Shown in pieces: positions 26,365-36,022 of a stretch of 64,000 nucleotides of DNA. Origin of the DNA: Bog-375 sp049698695 (GTDB taxonomy: Bacteria; Acidobacteriota; Terriglobia; Bryobacterales; Bryobacteraceae); assembly GCA_049698695.1 (NCBI GenBank), contig JBAVYH010000108.1:1-64000 (forward strand), given 5' to 3'. Every line of letters starts with the position of its first letter. The first letter of the stretch is position 1. The position numbers and the translations under genes were made by a program. The notes beneath the pieces were generated by a model. That model searched no databases, was not told where the DNA came from, and worked only from the letters and a program-made list of their open reading frames with translations.

Positions 26365-29300
26365 ATGCCGCGTTTGTCATATCCAATCGAAGATATTCAA
26401 GACCACTACACGGTGGTGGTGATCGGCTCCGGTTACGGAGGCGGTATCGCCGCGTCCAGAATGGCGCGCGCCGGCCAGAGCGTGTGCGTTCTGGAACGAG
26501 GAAAGGAATTCCAACCCGGGGAGTATCCGGACACCGAAGCCGAAGCCCTGCTTGAAACGCAGGTCCGGACGCCGGAGGGTACGGCTGGCTCCAAGACCGG
26601 CCTATACGATTTCGTGGTGGGCGATGGCATCAATGTATTCCTGGGATGCGGGCTGGGTGGCACATCGCTGGTGAATGCCAATGTTTCGCTGGAAGCAGAG
26701 CCGCGCGTGTTCCAGGATGCGCGGTGGCCGGCGCAGGTCCGGCAGGATCTTCCGACCCTGGTGCAGGAGGGATACGACCGCGCGCGCGAGATGCTGAAGC
26801 CCACGCCCTTCCCCGAGTCGTTCCCGCCGCTGCCGAAGATGGGCGCGCTGGAGAAATCGGCGCAATATCTGGAGCAGAAGTTTTACCGGACTCCCATCAA
26901 CGTGACGTTCGAAACCAAGGTCAATCACGTGGGTGTGCCGCAGACCGCCTGCACGATGTGTGGCGATTGCGTGACCGGATGCAACTACGGCGCTAAGAAC
27001 ACCACGCTGATGAACTATCTGCCCGACGCCAGGAACTTCGGCGCGGAAATCTTCACTCAGGTTTCGGTGCGCTACATCGAACGGCGCGACGGTAAGTGGT
27101 TCGTGCACTATGAGGCGCTCAACGAGGGCCGCGAAGATTTCCATGCCCCCGACATGTTCGTTACCGCCGATATCGTCATGCTGGGCGCGGGCGCGCTCGG
27201 CTCCACGGAAATCCTGCTGCGTTCGAAAGCGCAAGGGCTGCCGCTCTCCGAGTGCCTGGGCGAGCGTTTTTCCGGCAACGGCGACGTGCTCGGCTTCAGC
27301 TACAACGGCGACCAGGAAGTGAACGGTATCGGCTTCGGCCATCGCAAGCCCGGCGAAGTTCCGCCGGTGGGCCCATGCATTACCGGCGTAATCGACATTC
27401 GCAATCAACCCAAGCTCGAGGACGGCATGATTGTGGAAGAGGGCTCCGTGCCCGGCGCGCTAGCGGGCCTGATGCCCGGCGCGCTGGAGACCGCCGCCAA
27501 GGCCGGTGGCAAGAACACCGACACCAGCCTAGCCGACCTCATCGAGCAGAAGAAGAGAGAGTTGGAAAGCCTGGTGGGCGGGGCGTATCGAGGCGCTGTC
27601 CACAACACCCAGACCTACCTGGTGATGACTCACGATTCAGGTGATGGCAAGATGCACCTGGAAAACGACCGATTGAAACTCGAATGGCCGGGAGTGGGCA
27701 AGGAACGTATCTTCGACAAGGTCAATGAGACGCTGTTGAATGCTACCAAGCCTCTCGAGGGCACCTACGTCATCGACCCGCTGTGGACGAAACTATTCAA
27801 GAAGGACCTGGTGACGGTGCATCCGCTGGGTGGTTGCGTGATGGCTGACGATGCTTCGAACGGCGTGGTCAACCATAAGGGCCAGGTCTATGCCGGCGCG
27901 TCGGGAACGGAGACGTATAACAGCCTCTATGTTTGCGACGGGTCGGTAATCCCTGTTCCTCTGGGCGTGAATCCGCTGCTCACCATTTCGGCCATGGCGG
28001 AGAGGACGTGCGCCATCGCGGCGCAGGATCGCGGGTGGAAGGTCGACTACGCTCTGCCTTCCAAGCCGGCCGTGGCAGCGCAGACCGCGGCCATGGGCCT
28101 GCAGTTCACCGAGACCATGCGCGGCTTCTTCTCGAGCGAAGTGAAGGGCGACTACGTCGCGGGCGCAGCCGCAGGAGAAGCAGCCGGGTCTTCTCTGGCG
28201 TTCACTCTCACCATTATTTCCGAAGATCTCAATGACATGCTGGCTAATCCGCTGCACAACGCCCGTATGCTCGGCAGTGTAGTGGCGCCGGCGCTTTCCG
28301 CCCGGCCATTGTCCGTGGAGGACGGCGTCTTCAACCTGTTCGTCACCGATCCCACCAACGTGGAAACCAGCAACATGGTTTACCGCATGAAGATGAGGTC
28401 CGAGGAGGGCAAGGTCTACTACTTCCACGGCTACAAAATCGTGCGGCCGAACTCTGTGCTCGACATCTGGCACGATACCAGCACGCTCTACATCACGGTG
28501 CGGGACGGCGCCGACGAATCGGCTCCCGTGCTCGGCACCGGCATTTTGCACATCCTTCCGACCGACTTCGCGAAGCAGATGACCACCATGAAGGTGACCA
28601 ACGCGCCAAATGCCGAAGAGCGACTGCGCGGAACGGTGCGGTTCGGTGAGTTCTTTGCGGGCGTTCTCTACCAGACGTATGGCGGCGCGGTGGCCGGCTC
28701 CGTGGCGTTCAATCCGGACGCTCCACCGCGGAAGAAACGCGAACTGCGAGCCGCCGCACCGGAGGTTTACTGGCTCAACGCGCCCGATGGCGTGCCGCTG
28801 CGCCTCACGCGCTACCGTGGTGGATCCAAGGGCCCGGTCATTCTTTCGCACGGTCTGGGTGTCTCCAGCCTGATTTTCTCTACCGACACCATTGACACCA
28901 ATCTCACCGAGTACCTGTTCGGGCACGGCTACGACGTGTGGCTTTTGGATTACCGCAACAGCATCGCGCTGCCAGCGTCGGCGAGCCTCTCCAGCGGCGA
29001 TGACGTCGCCACCAAGGATTACCCCGCCGCGGTGGCCAAGGTTCGTGAACTGACCGGCGCGCCGAGCGTGCAAATGGTGGTCCACTGCTGGGGCTCCACC
29101 ACGTTCTTCATGGCCATGCTGGCGGGCCTTCAGGGTGTGCGTGCCGCTGTCTGTTCACAGATCGCGACCCACATAGTGACGCCTACCATGACCAAGATCA
29201 AAACCGGGCTGCATCTGCCTTCGTTCCTCGATGCCCTGGGCGTGAAGTCACTCACCGCCTATGTGGATACCCACGCCGACTGGCGCGAACGCCTGTATGA

Positions 29301-29796
29301 CGCGGCGTTAAAACTCTACCCTTTGGAACTCAAGGAAGAATGCGACAGCCCGGTGTGCCATCGCATTTCCTTTATGTATGCTCCGCTTTATCAGCACGAG
29401 CAACTCAACCAGCTCACGCACGACACCCTGCACGAGCTTTTCGGTGTCGCTAACATCCGTTCGTTCGAACATATCGCCCTGCTTGCGCGCAAGGGACACC
29501 TGGTGGCCTTTGACGGCGCCGAAGCCTACCTGCCGCACCTCGAACGCCTGGCGATTCCGATTACATTCATCCACGGCGCGGCTAACCGGTGTTTCCTGCC
29601 GGAGAGCACCGAGATTACTTACAATCTGCTGCGCCAGACGAACGGCGACAAACTGTACAGCCGCCATGTGATTCCTAACTACGGCCATATCGATTGCATC
29701 TACGGCAAGAACGCCGTCAATGACATATTCCCGCTGATGCTGAGCCATCTGGAAGCGACTTGCGACGCCCCTGCCGCGCTGCAGGCGGGCCGCTGA
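26365..29796 (+). CDS. GMC oxidoreductase fused to alpha/beta-hydrolase
   Basis: An 1143-aa two-enzyme fusion. The N-terminal about 560 residues form a ChoD/cholesterol-oxidase-like GMC flavoprotein with FAD motif GSGYGG (21-26) and a C196-TM-C199-GD-C202-VTG-C206 cluster followed by YGAKNT. The C-terminal GMC signature is HPLGGCVMADD. A linker domain (560-800) leads to an alpha/beta-hydrolase whose nucleophile elbow reads V-H907-C908-W-G. Cys replaces the usual Ser. His1108 lies in NYGH. The usual Asp in the HG..D segment is Asn1074. Expected substrates are sterol- or lipid-like alcohols/esters. SD GAGGGG precedes the ATG. A second GMC gene lies at 36023. Confidence 0.88.
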   Translation: MPRLSYPIEDIQDHYTVVVIGSGYGGGIAASRMARAGQSVCVLERGKEFQPGEYPDTEAEALLETQVRTPEGTAGSKTGLYDFVVGDGINVFLGCGLGGTSLVNANVSLEAEPRVFQDARWPAQVRQDLPTLVQEGYDRAREMLKPTPFPESFPPLPKMGALEKSAQYLEQKFYRTPINVTFETKVNHVGVPQTACTMCGDCVTGCNYGAKNTTLMNYLPDARNFGAEIFTQVSVRYIERRDGKWFVHYEALNEGREDFHAPDMFVTADIVMLGAGALGSTEILLRSKAQGLPLSECLGERFSGNGDVLGFSYNGDQEVNGIGFGHRKPGEVPPVGPCITGVIDIRNQPKLEDGMIVEEGSVPGALAGLMPGALETAAKAGGKNTDTSLADLIEQKKRELESLVGGAYRGAVHNTQTYLVMTHDSGDGKMHLENDRLKLEWPGVGKERIFDKVNETLLNATKPLEGTYVIDPLWTKLFKKDLVTVHPLGGCVMADDASNGVVNHKGQVYAGASGTETYNSLYVCDGSVIPVPLGVNPLLTISAMAERTCAIAAQDRGWKVDYALPSKPAVAAQTAAMGLQFTETMRGFFSSEVKGDYVAGAAAGEAAGSSLAFTLTIISEDLNDMLANPLHNARMLGSVVAPALSARPLSVEDGVFNLFVTDPTNVETSNMVYRMKMRSEEGKVYYFHGYKIVRPNSVLDIWHDTSTLYITVRDGADESAPVLGTGILHILPTDFAKQMTTMKVTNAPNAEERLRGTVRFGEFFAGVLYQTYGGAVAGSVAFNPDAPPRKKRELRAAAPEVYWLNAPDGVPLRLTRYRGGSKGPVILSHGLGVSSLIFSTDTIDTNLTEYLFGHGYDVWLLDYRNSIALPASASLSSGDDVATKDYPAAVAKVRELTGAPSVQMVVHCWGSTTFFMAMLAGLQGVRAAVCSQIATHIVTPTMTKIKTGLHLPSFLDALGVKSLTAYVDTHADWRERLYDAALKLYPLELKEECDSPVCHRISFMYAPLYQHEQLNQLTHDTLHELFGVANIRSFEHIALLARKGHLVAFDGAEAYLPHLERLAIPITFIHGAANRCFLPESTEITYNLLRQTNGDKLYSRHVIPNYGHIDCIYGKNAVNDIFPLMLSHLEATCDAPAALQAGR

Positions 29797-29808
29797 ACAG
29801 GAGAGCCG

Positions 29809-31674
29809 ATGTCAGCAACACCGAATCCCTGTGCCAAGTGGTTCAGCATTGTGGTCTGGTTGGGTATCGCATGCAACGTGCTGTTCATCGTGCAACAGCT
29901 TTTCATGCCGGACTCGGTGAACTCCGGCCTTGGACTGCCCGTAGGTCTCCCGACGGTCTGGAATCAGGCGCACGCCGTGATGGTGCTGGCCCTCAGCATT
30001 TTCTATATACCGGCTGCACTCGATCCGCTGCGCGACCCGGACTATTCGTGGCTGCTCGTATTGTCGCGGTTTCTTGCCGCTATCTTTTGGGTGTTCATCT
30101 GGCGCTCCAATCCAGCGTTCCTTTCGTATCTGATTATGGACGGGGCGTTTGGCGCGGTGCAGGCGATTCTGCTCCAAATGGCCGTCCCCAGCGGGAATCG
30201 GCTTGGCGCGACGCTGGCCCGGCTGTTCTCGCATTTCTTCGCCTGGGCAGCTGGCTGTTTCCGCAAGCCGGCGGTGTGGGCCGGCCTCGGAATCGTGATC
30301 GTCCTCGCGGCTTTCGCCGGATACGTCCTGTGGGACAATCTCATGCGCGCCGAGCCTGACACAAGTTACGCGTCCGTGGAAGAGCACTATAAGTACGGCG
30401 CTATCGGCCTGGGTTCGGACAGCCGCGTGCCGTACTGGATTTGGCAAGTGCTTCCGGGCATGTTCCCGGAAAAATTGCCGGCACCCGGTGGCTGGGCCTC
30501 GCTGGGGCTGATTTATGAAAAGGGCCACGACCTGCCCATCGGCTTTGCCAAACGCCATATCGGATACGACTCGGTGGAAGCGAACTGCGCGCTCTGCCAT
30601 AGCGGCGAATTCCGCCGCACCGTTGACAGCCAACCCGAAGTGATCCTCGGGGGGCCAGCCAACATTCTTGACCTACAGGCATTCCAGAACTTCCTTTACG
30701 ACTGCGCCGCCGACCCGCGATTCACGCCTGACAACGTGATGGCCGCCATCGCCAAAGTGCACCAATTCTCCTGGACGGAGTCTCTCATTTACCGCTATCT
30801 CATCATTCCCGGTGTTAAGAGGGGTCTTGCCGCGCAGAAAGTTGCCTATGCTTGGCAGGAATCGCGGCCTCCGCAGGGCAGGGGCCGCACGGACACTTTC
30901 AATCCCACCAAGTTCAACGTCTTCCATCTGCCCGAAGACCATACCATCGGAACCGTGGACCTGCCGCAGGTCTGGAACCAACAGCCGCGCGTGGGCATGA
31001 ACCTTCACTGGGACGGCAATAACAACAACATCACCGAGCGCAACTTCGCCGCTGCTATGGCCATCGGCGCCACGCCCAAAACAGTAATCATGGCCAGCTT
31101 TAAGCGCGTCACCGATTTTCTGCTGGGCTTAAGGCCGCCCCCGTACCCCTTCCCCATCCAGAAGGATGCAGCCGATCGAGGCAAGAAGATTTTCGACCAG
31201 GAATGCGCGTGGTGCCATGCATTCGGCGGCGCTGATACGGGGCAAGTGGAACCCATCGAGACTATAGGCACAGATCGCCATCGTCTGGATTCCTTCACCG
31301 CTGAACTGGTGGAGAAGTTTCACTCCATCAACAATCCACCGTTCGTCTTCGATGCCTATCACAAGACGAATGGTTACGCCAACGTGCCGATCGACGGCAT
31401 CTGGGCGCGCGCGCCCTATCTGCACAACGGTTCGGTTCCCAACCTTTGGGCGCTTCTACAGACAGAAGCCGCGCGGCCGGCTGTCTTCTATCGCGGCTAT
31501 GACGTATACGATCCGAAGAACGTCGGATTCATTTCAGACGGCCAGGAAGCGCAGCGCGTCGGATTCAGAGTGGATACCAGTGTTCCCGGCAATGGCAATC
31601 AAGGTCATGTCTACGGCACCAGCCTGAAAGACGGCGAGAAGTGGGACCTGATCGAATTCCTGAAAATGCAATAG
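29809..31674 (+). CDS. Membrane protein fused to di-heme c-type cytochrome (RoxA-like)
   Basis: A 621-aa protein. Residues 1-125 hold four membrane helices and one more anchor lies at 156-175. The rest is periplasmic and di-heme: CALCH (260-264) and CAWCH (466-470), 206 residues apart. Conserved blocks YKYGAIG..VPYWIWQVLP, DLPQVWNQQPRVG, LHWDGNN, APYLHNGSVPNL and FYRGYDVYDP recur in the genes at 44457 and 45918. Architecture and heme spacing resemble the rubber oxygenase RoxA (CxxCH about 199 apart) and MauG-like di-heme proteins. It may oxidise a substrate or relay electrons from the GMC enzymes. SD GGAGAG; 12 bp behind the GMC fusion gene. Confidence 0.82.
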   Translation: MSATPNPCAKWFSIVVWLGIACNVLFIVQQLFMPDSVNSGLGLPVGLPTVWNQAHAVMVLALSIFYIPAALDPLRDPDYSWLLVLSRFLAAIFWVFIWRSNPAFLSYLIMDGAFGAVQAILLQMAVPSGNRLGATLARLFSHFFAWAAGCFRKPAVWAGLGIVIVLAAFAGYVLWDNLMRAEPDTSYASVEEHYKYGAIGLGSDSRVPYWIWQVLPGMFPEKLPAPGGWASLGLIYEKGHDLPIGFAKRHIGYDSVEANCALCHSGEFRRTVDSQPEVILGGPANILDLQAFQNFLYDCAADPRFTPDNVMAAIAKVHQFSWTESLIYRYLIIPGVKRGLAAQKVAYAWQESRPPQGRGRTDTFNPTKFNVFHLPEDHTIGTVDLPQVWNQQPRVGMNLHWDGNNNNITERNFAAAMAIGATPKTVIMASFKRVTDFLLGLRPPPYPFPIQKDAADRGKKIFDQECAWCHAFGGADTGQVEPIETIGTDRHRLDSFTAELVEKFHSINNPPFVFDAYHKTNGYANVPIDGIWARAPYLHNGSVPNLWALLQTEAARPAVFYRGYDVYDPKNVGFISDGQEAQRVGFRVDTSVPGNGNQGHVYGTSLKDGEKWDLIEFLKMQ

Positions 31675-31717
31675 ACTATGTCGCGGCCGCATGCAGCCAA
31701 GTTAAAGAGGAGATCCA

Positions 31718-33052
31718 ATGATAAAGCTGGCTCAGTTTCGGAATCCAGACCTCTCGCTGTTTCAATCGGCCGTCGATGAAGTAGTCGCGCGGAAGACGGC
31801 CGCGGCGCAGTCGCAGAATACCGGCAGCCCAGCCGCCATTACGCGCCCCGATTCGAGCCACACTATGGTGAAGATGGCGAATGCGGAAGCGACCGCCGCC
31901 AGTCAGGGTGGCGCCGCTCCGCCGGCGCCTTCTCCCGCGACGGCCCCAGCCGTCACGCAGGATTTCGGCGATCAGCTCAGCTACTGCGCATCACTGGCGC
32001 GCAACTACGCCGTGGCCAAACTTCTCGGGCACACCGATGACGCCAACCGCTATCAGGCGTTGCTCACCGCGAAAGACGGGGATTGCGACCCCGGTTGGGC
32101 CGAGGCGTCCCTCAAGTACGAGGAGTTCCTTGTGTCCAAGGGAACGATCCCGTATCGGGTCTACAAGAGCATGAGCGATTTTGTGATTGATGGCAAGCTT
32201 CCCGCCGACGCCCGCGTGGCCATCGTGGGCGATTGGGGAACCGGGCAGGACATCGCGAAAACAGTTCTCGCGCAGATAGCCCGAAAGAATCCCGATGTGG
32301 TGATTCACATGGGCGATGTCTACTACTCCGGCACCGATTTCGAGATGCAGAATTACTTTTACAACATCTGGAAGGAGAGCCTGGACCTTACCAAGATCGC
32401 CACTTTCACGCTTTCCGGCAACCATGATATGTTCTGCGGCGGCGCGCCGTATTACACGCTGATCGACCAACTGGGTCAACCCGCCAGCTATTTCTGCCTG
32501 CGCAACGATAACTGGCAGTTCCTCGCCATGGACACCGGACTCCACGACAATAAGCCTGAGGGCACCGTTCCGACGTACCTGGAAGACACCGAAGTGGCCT
32601 GGCTCGCCGACAAGATCCAGAACCGCGGCAACCGGCGCACTGTGCTGCTGTCGCACCACCAGCTATTTGCCGCCAACGAAGACATCTGCGGCAAATCGAT
32701 CAACGACCATCTGAACCAGCAACTGTCGCCGTTGCTGCCAAGCGTGGACATGTGGTTGTGGGGGCACGAGCACAACCTGGTAATTTACCAAAAGTACGTG
32801 GGAGTTCTGGCACGCTGCATCGGCCACGGCGCGTTTCCGATCGGTCTCACGGAGATCCCTGCCACTCCAATATTTCCAGAGGTTCCGATGGTACCGGTGC
32901 GCCTCGGCAATAACGGGATCTTTTACAACCATGGCTACGCGATCATGGACCTGGCGGGCAACACCGCCTGCCTGTCGTACTATCAAGACGCCGACGAGAC
33001 GACGCCACAATACACTGAAACCCTTGACGCGGTGGCGGCGGCTGGCTCGTGA
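31718..33052 (+). CDS. Calcineurin-like metallophosphoesterase
   Basis: A 444-aa protein. After a Pro/Ala-rich low-complexity region (35-90) comes the two-metal phosphoesterase core. Its motifs are GD172-WGTG, GD200-VYYSG, G-N235-H236-D237, SHH (312-314) and G-H350-E-H352-N. The first motif reads D-x-G rather than D-x-H, as in purple acid phosphatase-like enzymes. No signal peptide is evident. SD AGAGGAGA. The phosphorylated substrate is unknown; within this cluster a phosphorylated lipid or nucleotide is possible. Confidence 0.88.
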   Translation: MIKLAQFRNPDLSLFQSAVDEVVARKTAAAQSQNTGSPAAITRPDSSHTMVKMANAEATAASQGGAAPPAPSPATAPAVTQDFGDQLSYCASLARNYAVAKLLGHTDDANRYQALLTAKDGDCDPGWAEASLKYEEFLVSKGTIPYRVYKSMSDFVIDGKLPADARVAIVGDWGTGQDIAKTVLAQIARKNPDVVIHMGDVYYSGTDFEMQNYFYNIWKESLDLTKIATFTLSGNHDMFCGGAPYYTLIDQLGQPASYFCLRNDNWQFLAMDTGLHDNKPEGTVPTYLEDTEVAWLADKIQNRGNRRTVLLSHHQLFAANEDICGKSINDHLNQQLSPLLPSVDMWLWGHEHNLVIYQKYVGVLARCIGHGAFPIGLTEIPATPIFPEVPMVPVRLGNNGIFYNHGYAIMDLAGNTACLSYYQDADETTPQYTETLDAVAAAGS

Positions 33053-33300
33053 GCGTAACGATTGTTACAAGCCCCGTCGAGACGTGATGATTCGTACAAA
33101 TCGCCGTGCACCGACTTACAGGAAGGGGTCACTCACGTTGCAGCCTCTGTTAATCGGCAATAATTGGGTTCAAATCGTCCGAGAAAATCTCTATCTTTCT
33201 CGCAAAAAATAGTTGGACTCGGGCGGATTAACACGATAAAGTACATAAACAATCGAGTTCGCCTGACTCGACAGGCGCGCCGACTCGGAGGTGGCGGCGG
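33053..33300. other. Largest gap within the long cluster, possible internal promoter
   Basis: A 248-bp AT-richer stretch, the only sizeable gap between 23241 and 51863. TTGCAG, 17 bp, TAATTG (from 33137) and TTGGAC, 17 bp, ATAAAG (from 33213) are weak promoter-like pairs. GTAAC-GATT-GTTAC (33055-33068) is a short hairpin just after the previous stop. It may separate two transcription units. Confidence 0.35.
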
Positions 33301-34749
33301 ATGGAGGATGCTCGTTCTGTTAGTGAAGGTCAAGGATCGCCAGCGCGGGGTCTAGCGGATCTGCTCCAATACCCACTCCTGTCGGCGATCAGTGATCGCC
33401 GCACGCGCCGGATCTGCCAAGGGACCTCGCTCAACGCCGGTGCGCTCTCTTACACTAGTACTAACCATCCTGCCCCGCTCACCCCGATCGAAGAAGCTAT
33501 CCTCATCGTCTCCACCGGCCTAGCCGGTTTCAGCCTGCACGACGTGCCATTGAAGCACCCCGACGGCGAGCCGGTTCTCGCAACCACCCAGATGGGCATC
33601 CCGGCACGCGCCGCCAGCAGTGCCGATAACGCGCAGGCTACGCACTTTTTCCTGATCAACGATGAAGGGACGTGGTTGCTTCAGCAGAAAGGCGGCCGTG
33701 ATGCCGTGGCGTGGTTGCGTGAGTTCCCTCCCGACCGCTCTTTATGGACGGAACAACATTGGATCGACGCAGCCGCCGGCGTGAAGCGCAAGATCTACCC
33801 GGAGCGCCTAGACTTTCCGCGCCGCTGGCCTTACTACTTCACTTGGAATAAGATCATCTCCAACCGTCCCGGCACCAGCGTGTTCATGCCGGTGGTCGAT
33901 ACCACGCGGCAGATGATCAATGTGCTGTTCATCATGCTTTCCGAACCCGATGGCCAGCGTCCCTTGGTGCTGGATGATTGGTCGAAATTCAAACCTAAGA
34001 AACTGATCGAATGGGCCGCTTGGGCCGGTAGTTTGATCGGCGTTGTGCCGAAGATTCCCTACCAGCCGGTGGCCGGCATCGAGCGCGTGCAAAAGAAATG
34101 GCTGCAATCGGATTCTCCCTTGCCGTTGGGATTCGCCGGCGCCATGCGCACGGACTACGAAGCCTTTTTCCATCTCCAGAACTTGATGCTGGTGACGCAC
34201 GCCATGGGGCTGGGCGGCTGGATCCACGCAGCCGTCAGTGCCCCGTATGTTTTCGAACGAGACCCTTCGAAGGGCAGCTATGGCCTGGGTTTCCGCATGC
34301 AGCAGCCGAAGAAATGGAACCGCTGGCCACCGCTTCCGGCGCCGCTGCCCAACCCGGTGGGCCTTGACGGAATCCTCGAAGCGCTCTGTCCGCCTTACAT
34401 CTCTTCGATGAATGACGCCGTCGACCAGGTGTACGAAGAAAAATTCGGACCCAACGGAGTGTACGGCGACAAGGTCGTCTTCGAAAAGCCCTACCGCCGT
34501 AGCGACGACGCCGCGGATTTCATGCGCAATGCGGAACGACCGTCTAAAGAAACCATCCAATACATCAAAGATATCTGCAATTATATCTACGACACCTATG
34601 GCCGCTTCCCGGCGCATGTGAACTCATTCCACGTGCCCGGCGTCTGGTTGCAGGTGTCGCACCTCGAGCTCGAATACTACGAAAAGTACTTCCAACCGAA
34701 TCTCTATCACAGGCAGGCAAGGCACCACGCGGTATGGGGACGGCATTAG
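33301..34749 (+). CDS. Hypothetical protein, 482 aa
   Basis: I do not recognise this with confidence. The N-terminal third (LTPIEEAILIVSTGLAGFSLHD) recalls nitroreductase-like flavoproteins, but the remaining motifs do not clearly support that. There is no signal peptide. The protein is rich in aromatics (WPYYFTWNKI, WNRWPPLPAPLP). The start ATG has GGAGG 10 nt upstream. It follows the 248-bp gap and is first of the second co-directional block. Being kept between redox enzymes suggests a dedicated enzyme of the same pathway. Confidence 0.65.
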   Translation: MEDARSVSEGQGSPARGLADLLQYPLLSAISDRRTRRICQGTSLNAGALSYTSTNHPAPLTPIEEAILIVSTGLAGFSLHDVPLKHPDGEPVLATTQMGIPARAASSADNAQATHFFLINDEGTWLLQQKGGRDAVAWLREFPPDRSLWTEQHWIDAAAGVKRKIYPERLDFPRRWPYYFTWNKIISNRPGTSVFMPVVDTTRQMINVLFIMLSEPDGQRPLVLDDWSKFKPKKLIEWAAWAGSLIGVVPKIPYQPVAGIERVQKKWLQSDSPLPLGFAGAMRTDYEAFFHLQNLMLVTHAMGLGGWIHAAVSAPYVFERDPSKGSYGLGFRMQQPKKWNRWPPLPAPLPNPVGLDGILEALCPPYISSMNDAVDQVYEEKFGPNGVYGDKVVFEKPYRRSDDAADFMRNAERPSKETIQYIKDICNYIYDTYGRFPAHVNSFHVPGVWLQVSHLELEYYEKYFQPNLYHRQARHHAVWGRH

Positions 34750-34768
34750 GTCTCCGGAAAGACGGAAG

Positions 34769-36013
34769 ATGATTGCGGTTTGGGTCATCCTCGGATTGTC
34801 GTTGGCGCTATTTCTAGCACCGCGAGCGGCCGCCGTGTGGATTCGCTGGCGCGACCGTGCACCGGGCAACGACCGCACGCTGCTGACTTACAGCGATGAG
34901 CTGCCGCGCTACTTCACGCTTGATGCCGGGGGAAGAGTGGATACCTCCACACGCTGGCCCGGATGGGATGCGTGGATTGCCTCCATGATTCCAGCCGAGG
35001 CCAGCCTGCCGCCCCAGTTGATCCGCGGCACGCTCATGACCGGCCTCTACGGCCTTGAGGGCGTGGATAACTACGAGAAGCTGCTTTACCGGCTGTCCAC
35101 TTACCAGGCCGTCGAGCACCTGTGCCTAGTTCCCACCAGCTACGCGCTCCCCGATGGCGACTGTTTCGTCCTGAGCAATCTCTCGCAGAACTATCTCACC
35201 AAGCAGACGGATCTCAAAATGGCCGATGCCGAGTTAGACGTGACCATCCTCGGCTCGCGGACCGGCAACCTCACGGCGGGAGAGCCGTACGGCCGCATTG
35301 AAGGCACGTGGCCCAATTACAGGCTGTTCTTCTTGAATCCCGAAGCGGAGATTCGCATCGTGCTCGCTTACCACGGTGAGCGCATTGTCTGGTGGACCGA
35401 TCTACCCGGCCGTTACACGCATTTCTCGGCGTTCGGCACATTCGACGCTGCCGTCGAATATGCGCGCGGCACCACCATCGCCGATCCACACCGCCCTGTG
35501 CCCAATCCTCAGAAGCTGCAGTTTCAGGCACGCGGAACCGTGGAGCACATCGCCGCCCTTGAGCCGTTCGCGTTTGATTGGCTGTGGCTGCCGATGCGCT
35601 ACCTTGGCCGGTGGTTCCCATCGCTGAAGCCCATCCTCTATCACCACGAGGTCGTCATCGCCGAAGGTCTGGAAGGCGGATTCCTGCACGCTCGCGCCTT
35701 CGGAGCGGATTTCCGCAACGGTGGCGGCCTGTTCGCGGGTGCGGTCTATCATCGAGTCAAACACGTAACCGTGCGCTACGCTGCATCGGACTCCGTTGAC
35801 AACTGCGGCGGACTCAGTGCGCTGACGCCGGTGTATCGCACCTGGGATGTGCGCGCTACGACCGACGCCGGCGAACTGGCATACGCCGCCACTCGCACCC
35901 ATCCGCCGGCGATGGTCGCTCCCAACACGAATCAATATCACTTCACCTTCCAGGGTAGTTGGTGCGGCGAACCGGTCTCCGGCCGAGGCTTCGGGGAGTA
36001 CATCCACTTATAG
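34769..36013 (+). CDS. Membrane-anchored beta-rich protein, possibly CrtC/AttH lipocalin-like
   Basis: A 414-aa protein with an N-terminal membrane anchor (MIAVWVILGLSLALFLAPRA). The body is rich in beta strands. Segments such as YGRIEGTWPNYRLFFLN, EGLEGGFLHARAFGAD and the end SGRGFGEYIHL recall the double-lipocalin fold of carotenoid 1,2-hydratase/AttH proteins, which bind isoprenoid-like ligands. That link is by eye and weak. It follows the previous gene by 19 bp and precedes the second GMC oxidoreductase by 9 bp. Confidence 0.6.
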   Translation: MIAVWVILGLSLALFLAPRAAAVWIRWRDRAPGNDRTLLTYSDELPRYFTLDAGGRVDTSTRWPGWDAWIASMIPAEASLPPQLIRGTLMTGLYGLEGVDNYEKLLYRLSTYQAVEHLCLVPTSYALPDGDCFVLSNLSQNYLTKQTDLKMADAELDVTILGSRTGNLTAGEPYGRIEGTWPNYRLFFLNPEAEIRIVLAYHGERIVWWTDLPGRYTHFSAFGTFDAAVEYARGTTIADPHRPVPNPQKLQFQARGTVEHIAALEPFAFDWLWLPMRYLGRWFPSLKPILYHHEVVIAEGLEGGFLHARAFGADFRNGGGLFAGAVYHRVKHVTVRYAASDSVDNCGGLSALTPVYRTWDVRATTDAGELAYAATRTHPPAMVAPNTNQYHFTFQGSWCGEPVSGRGFGEYIHL

Positions 36014-36022
36014 GAACCGTCT

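Noticed and set aside
33055..33068. GTAAC-GATT-GTTAC hairpin after the metallophosphoesterase
   Set aside because: Only 5-bp arms and no T-tract; not called as a terminator.
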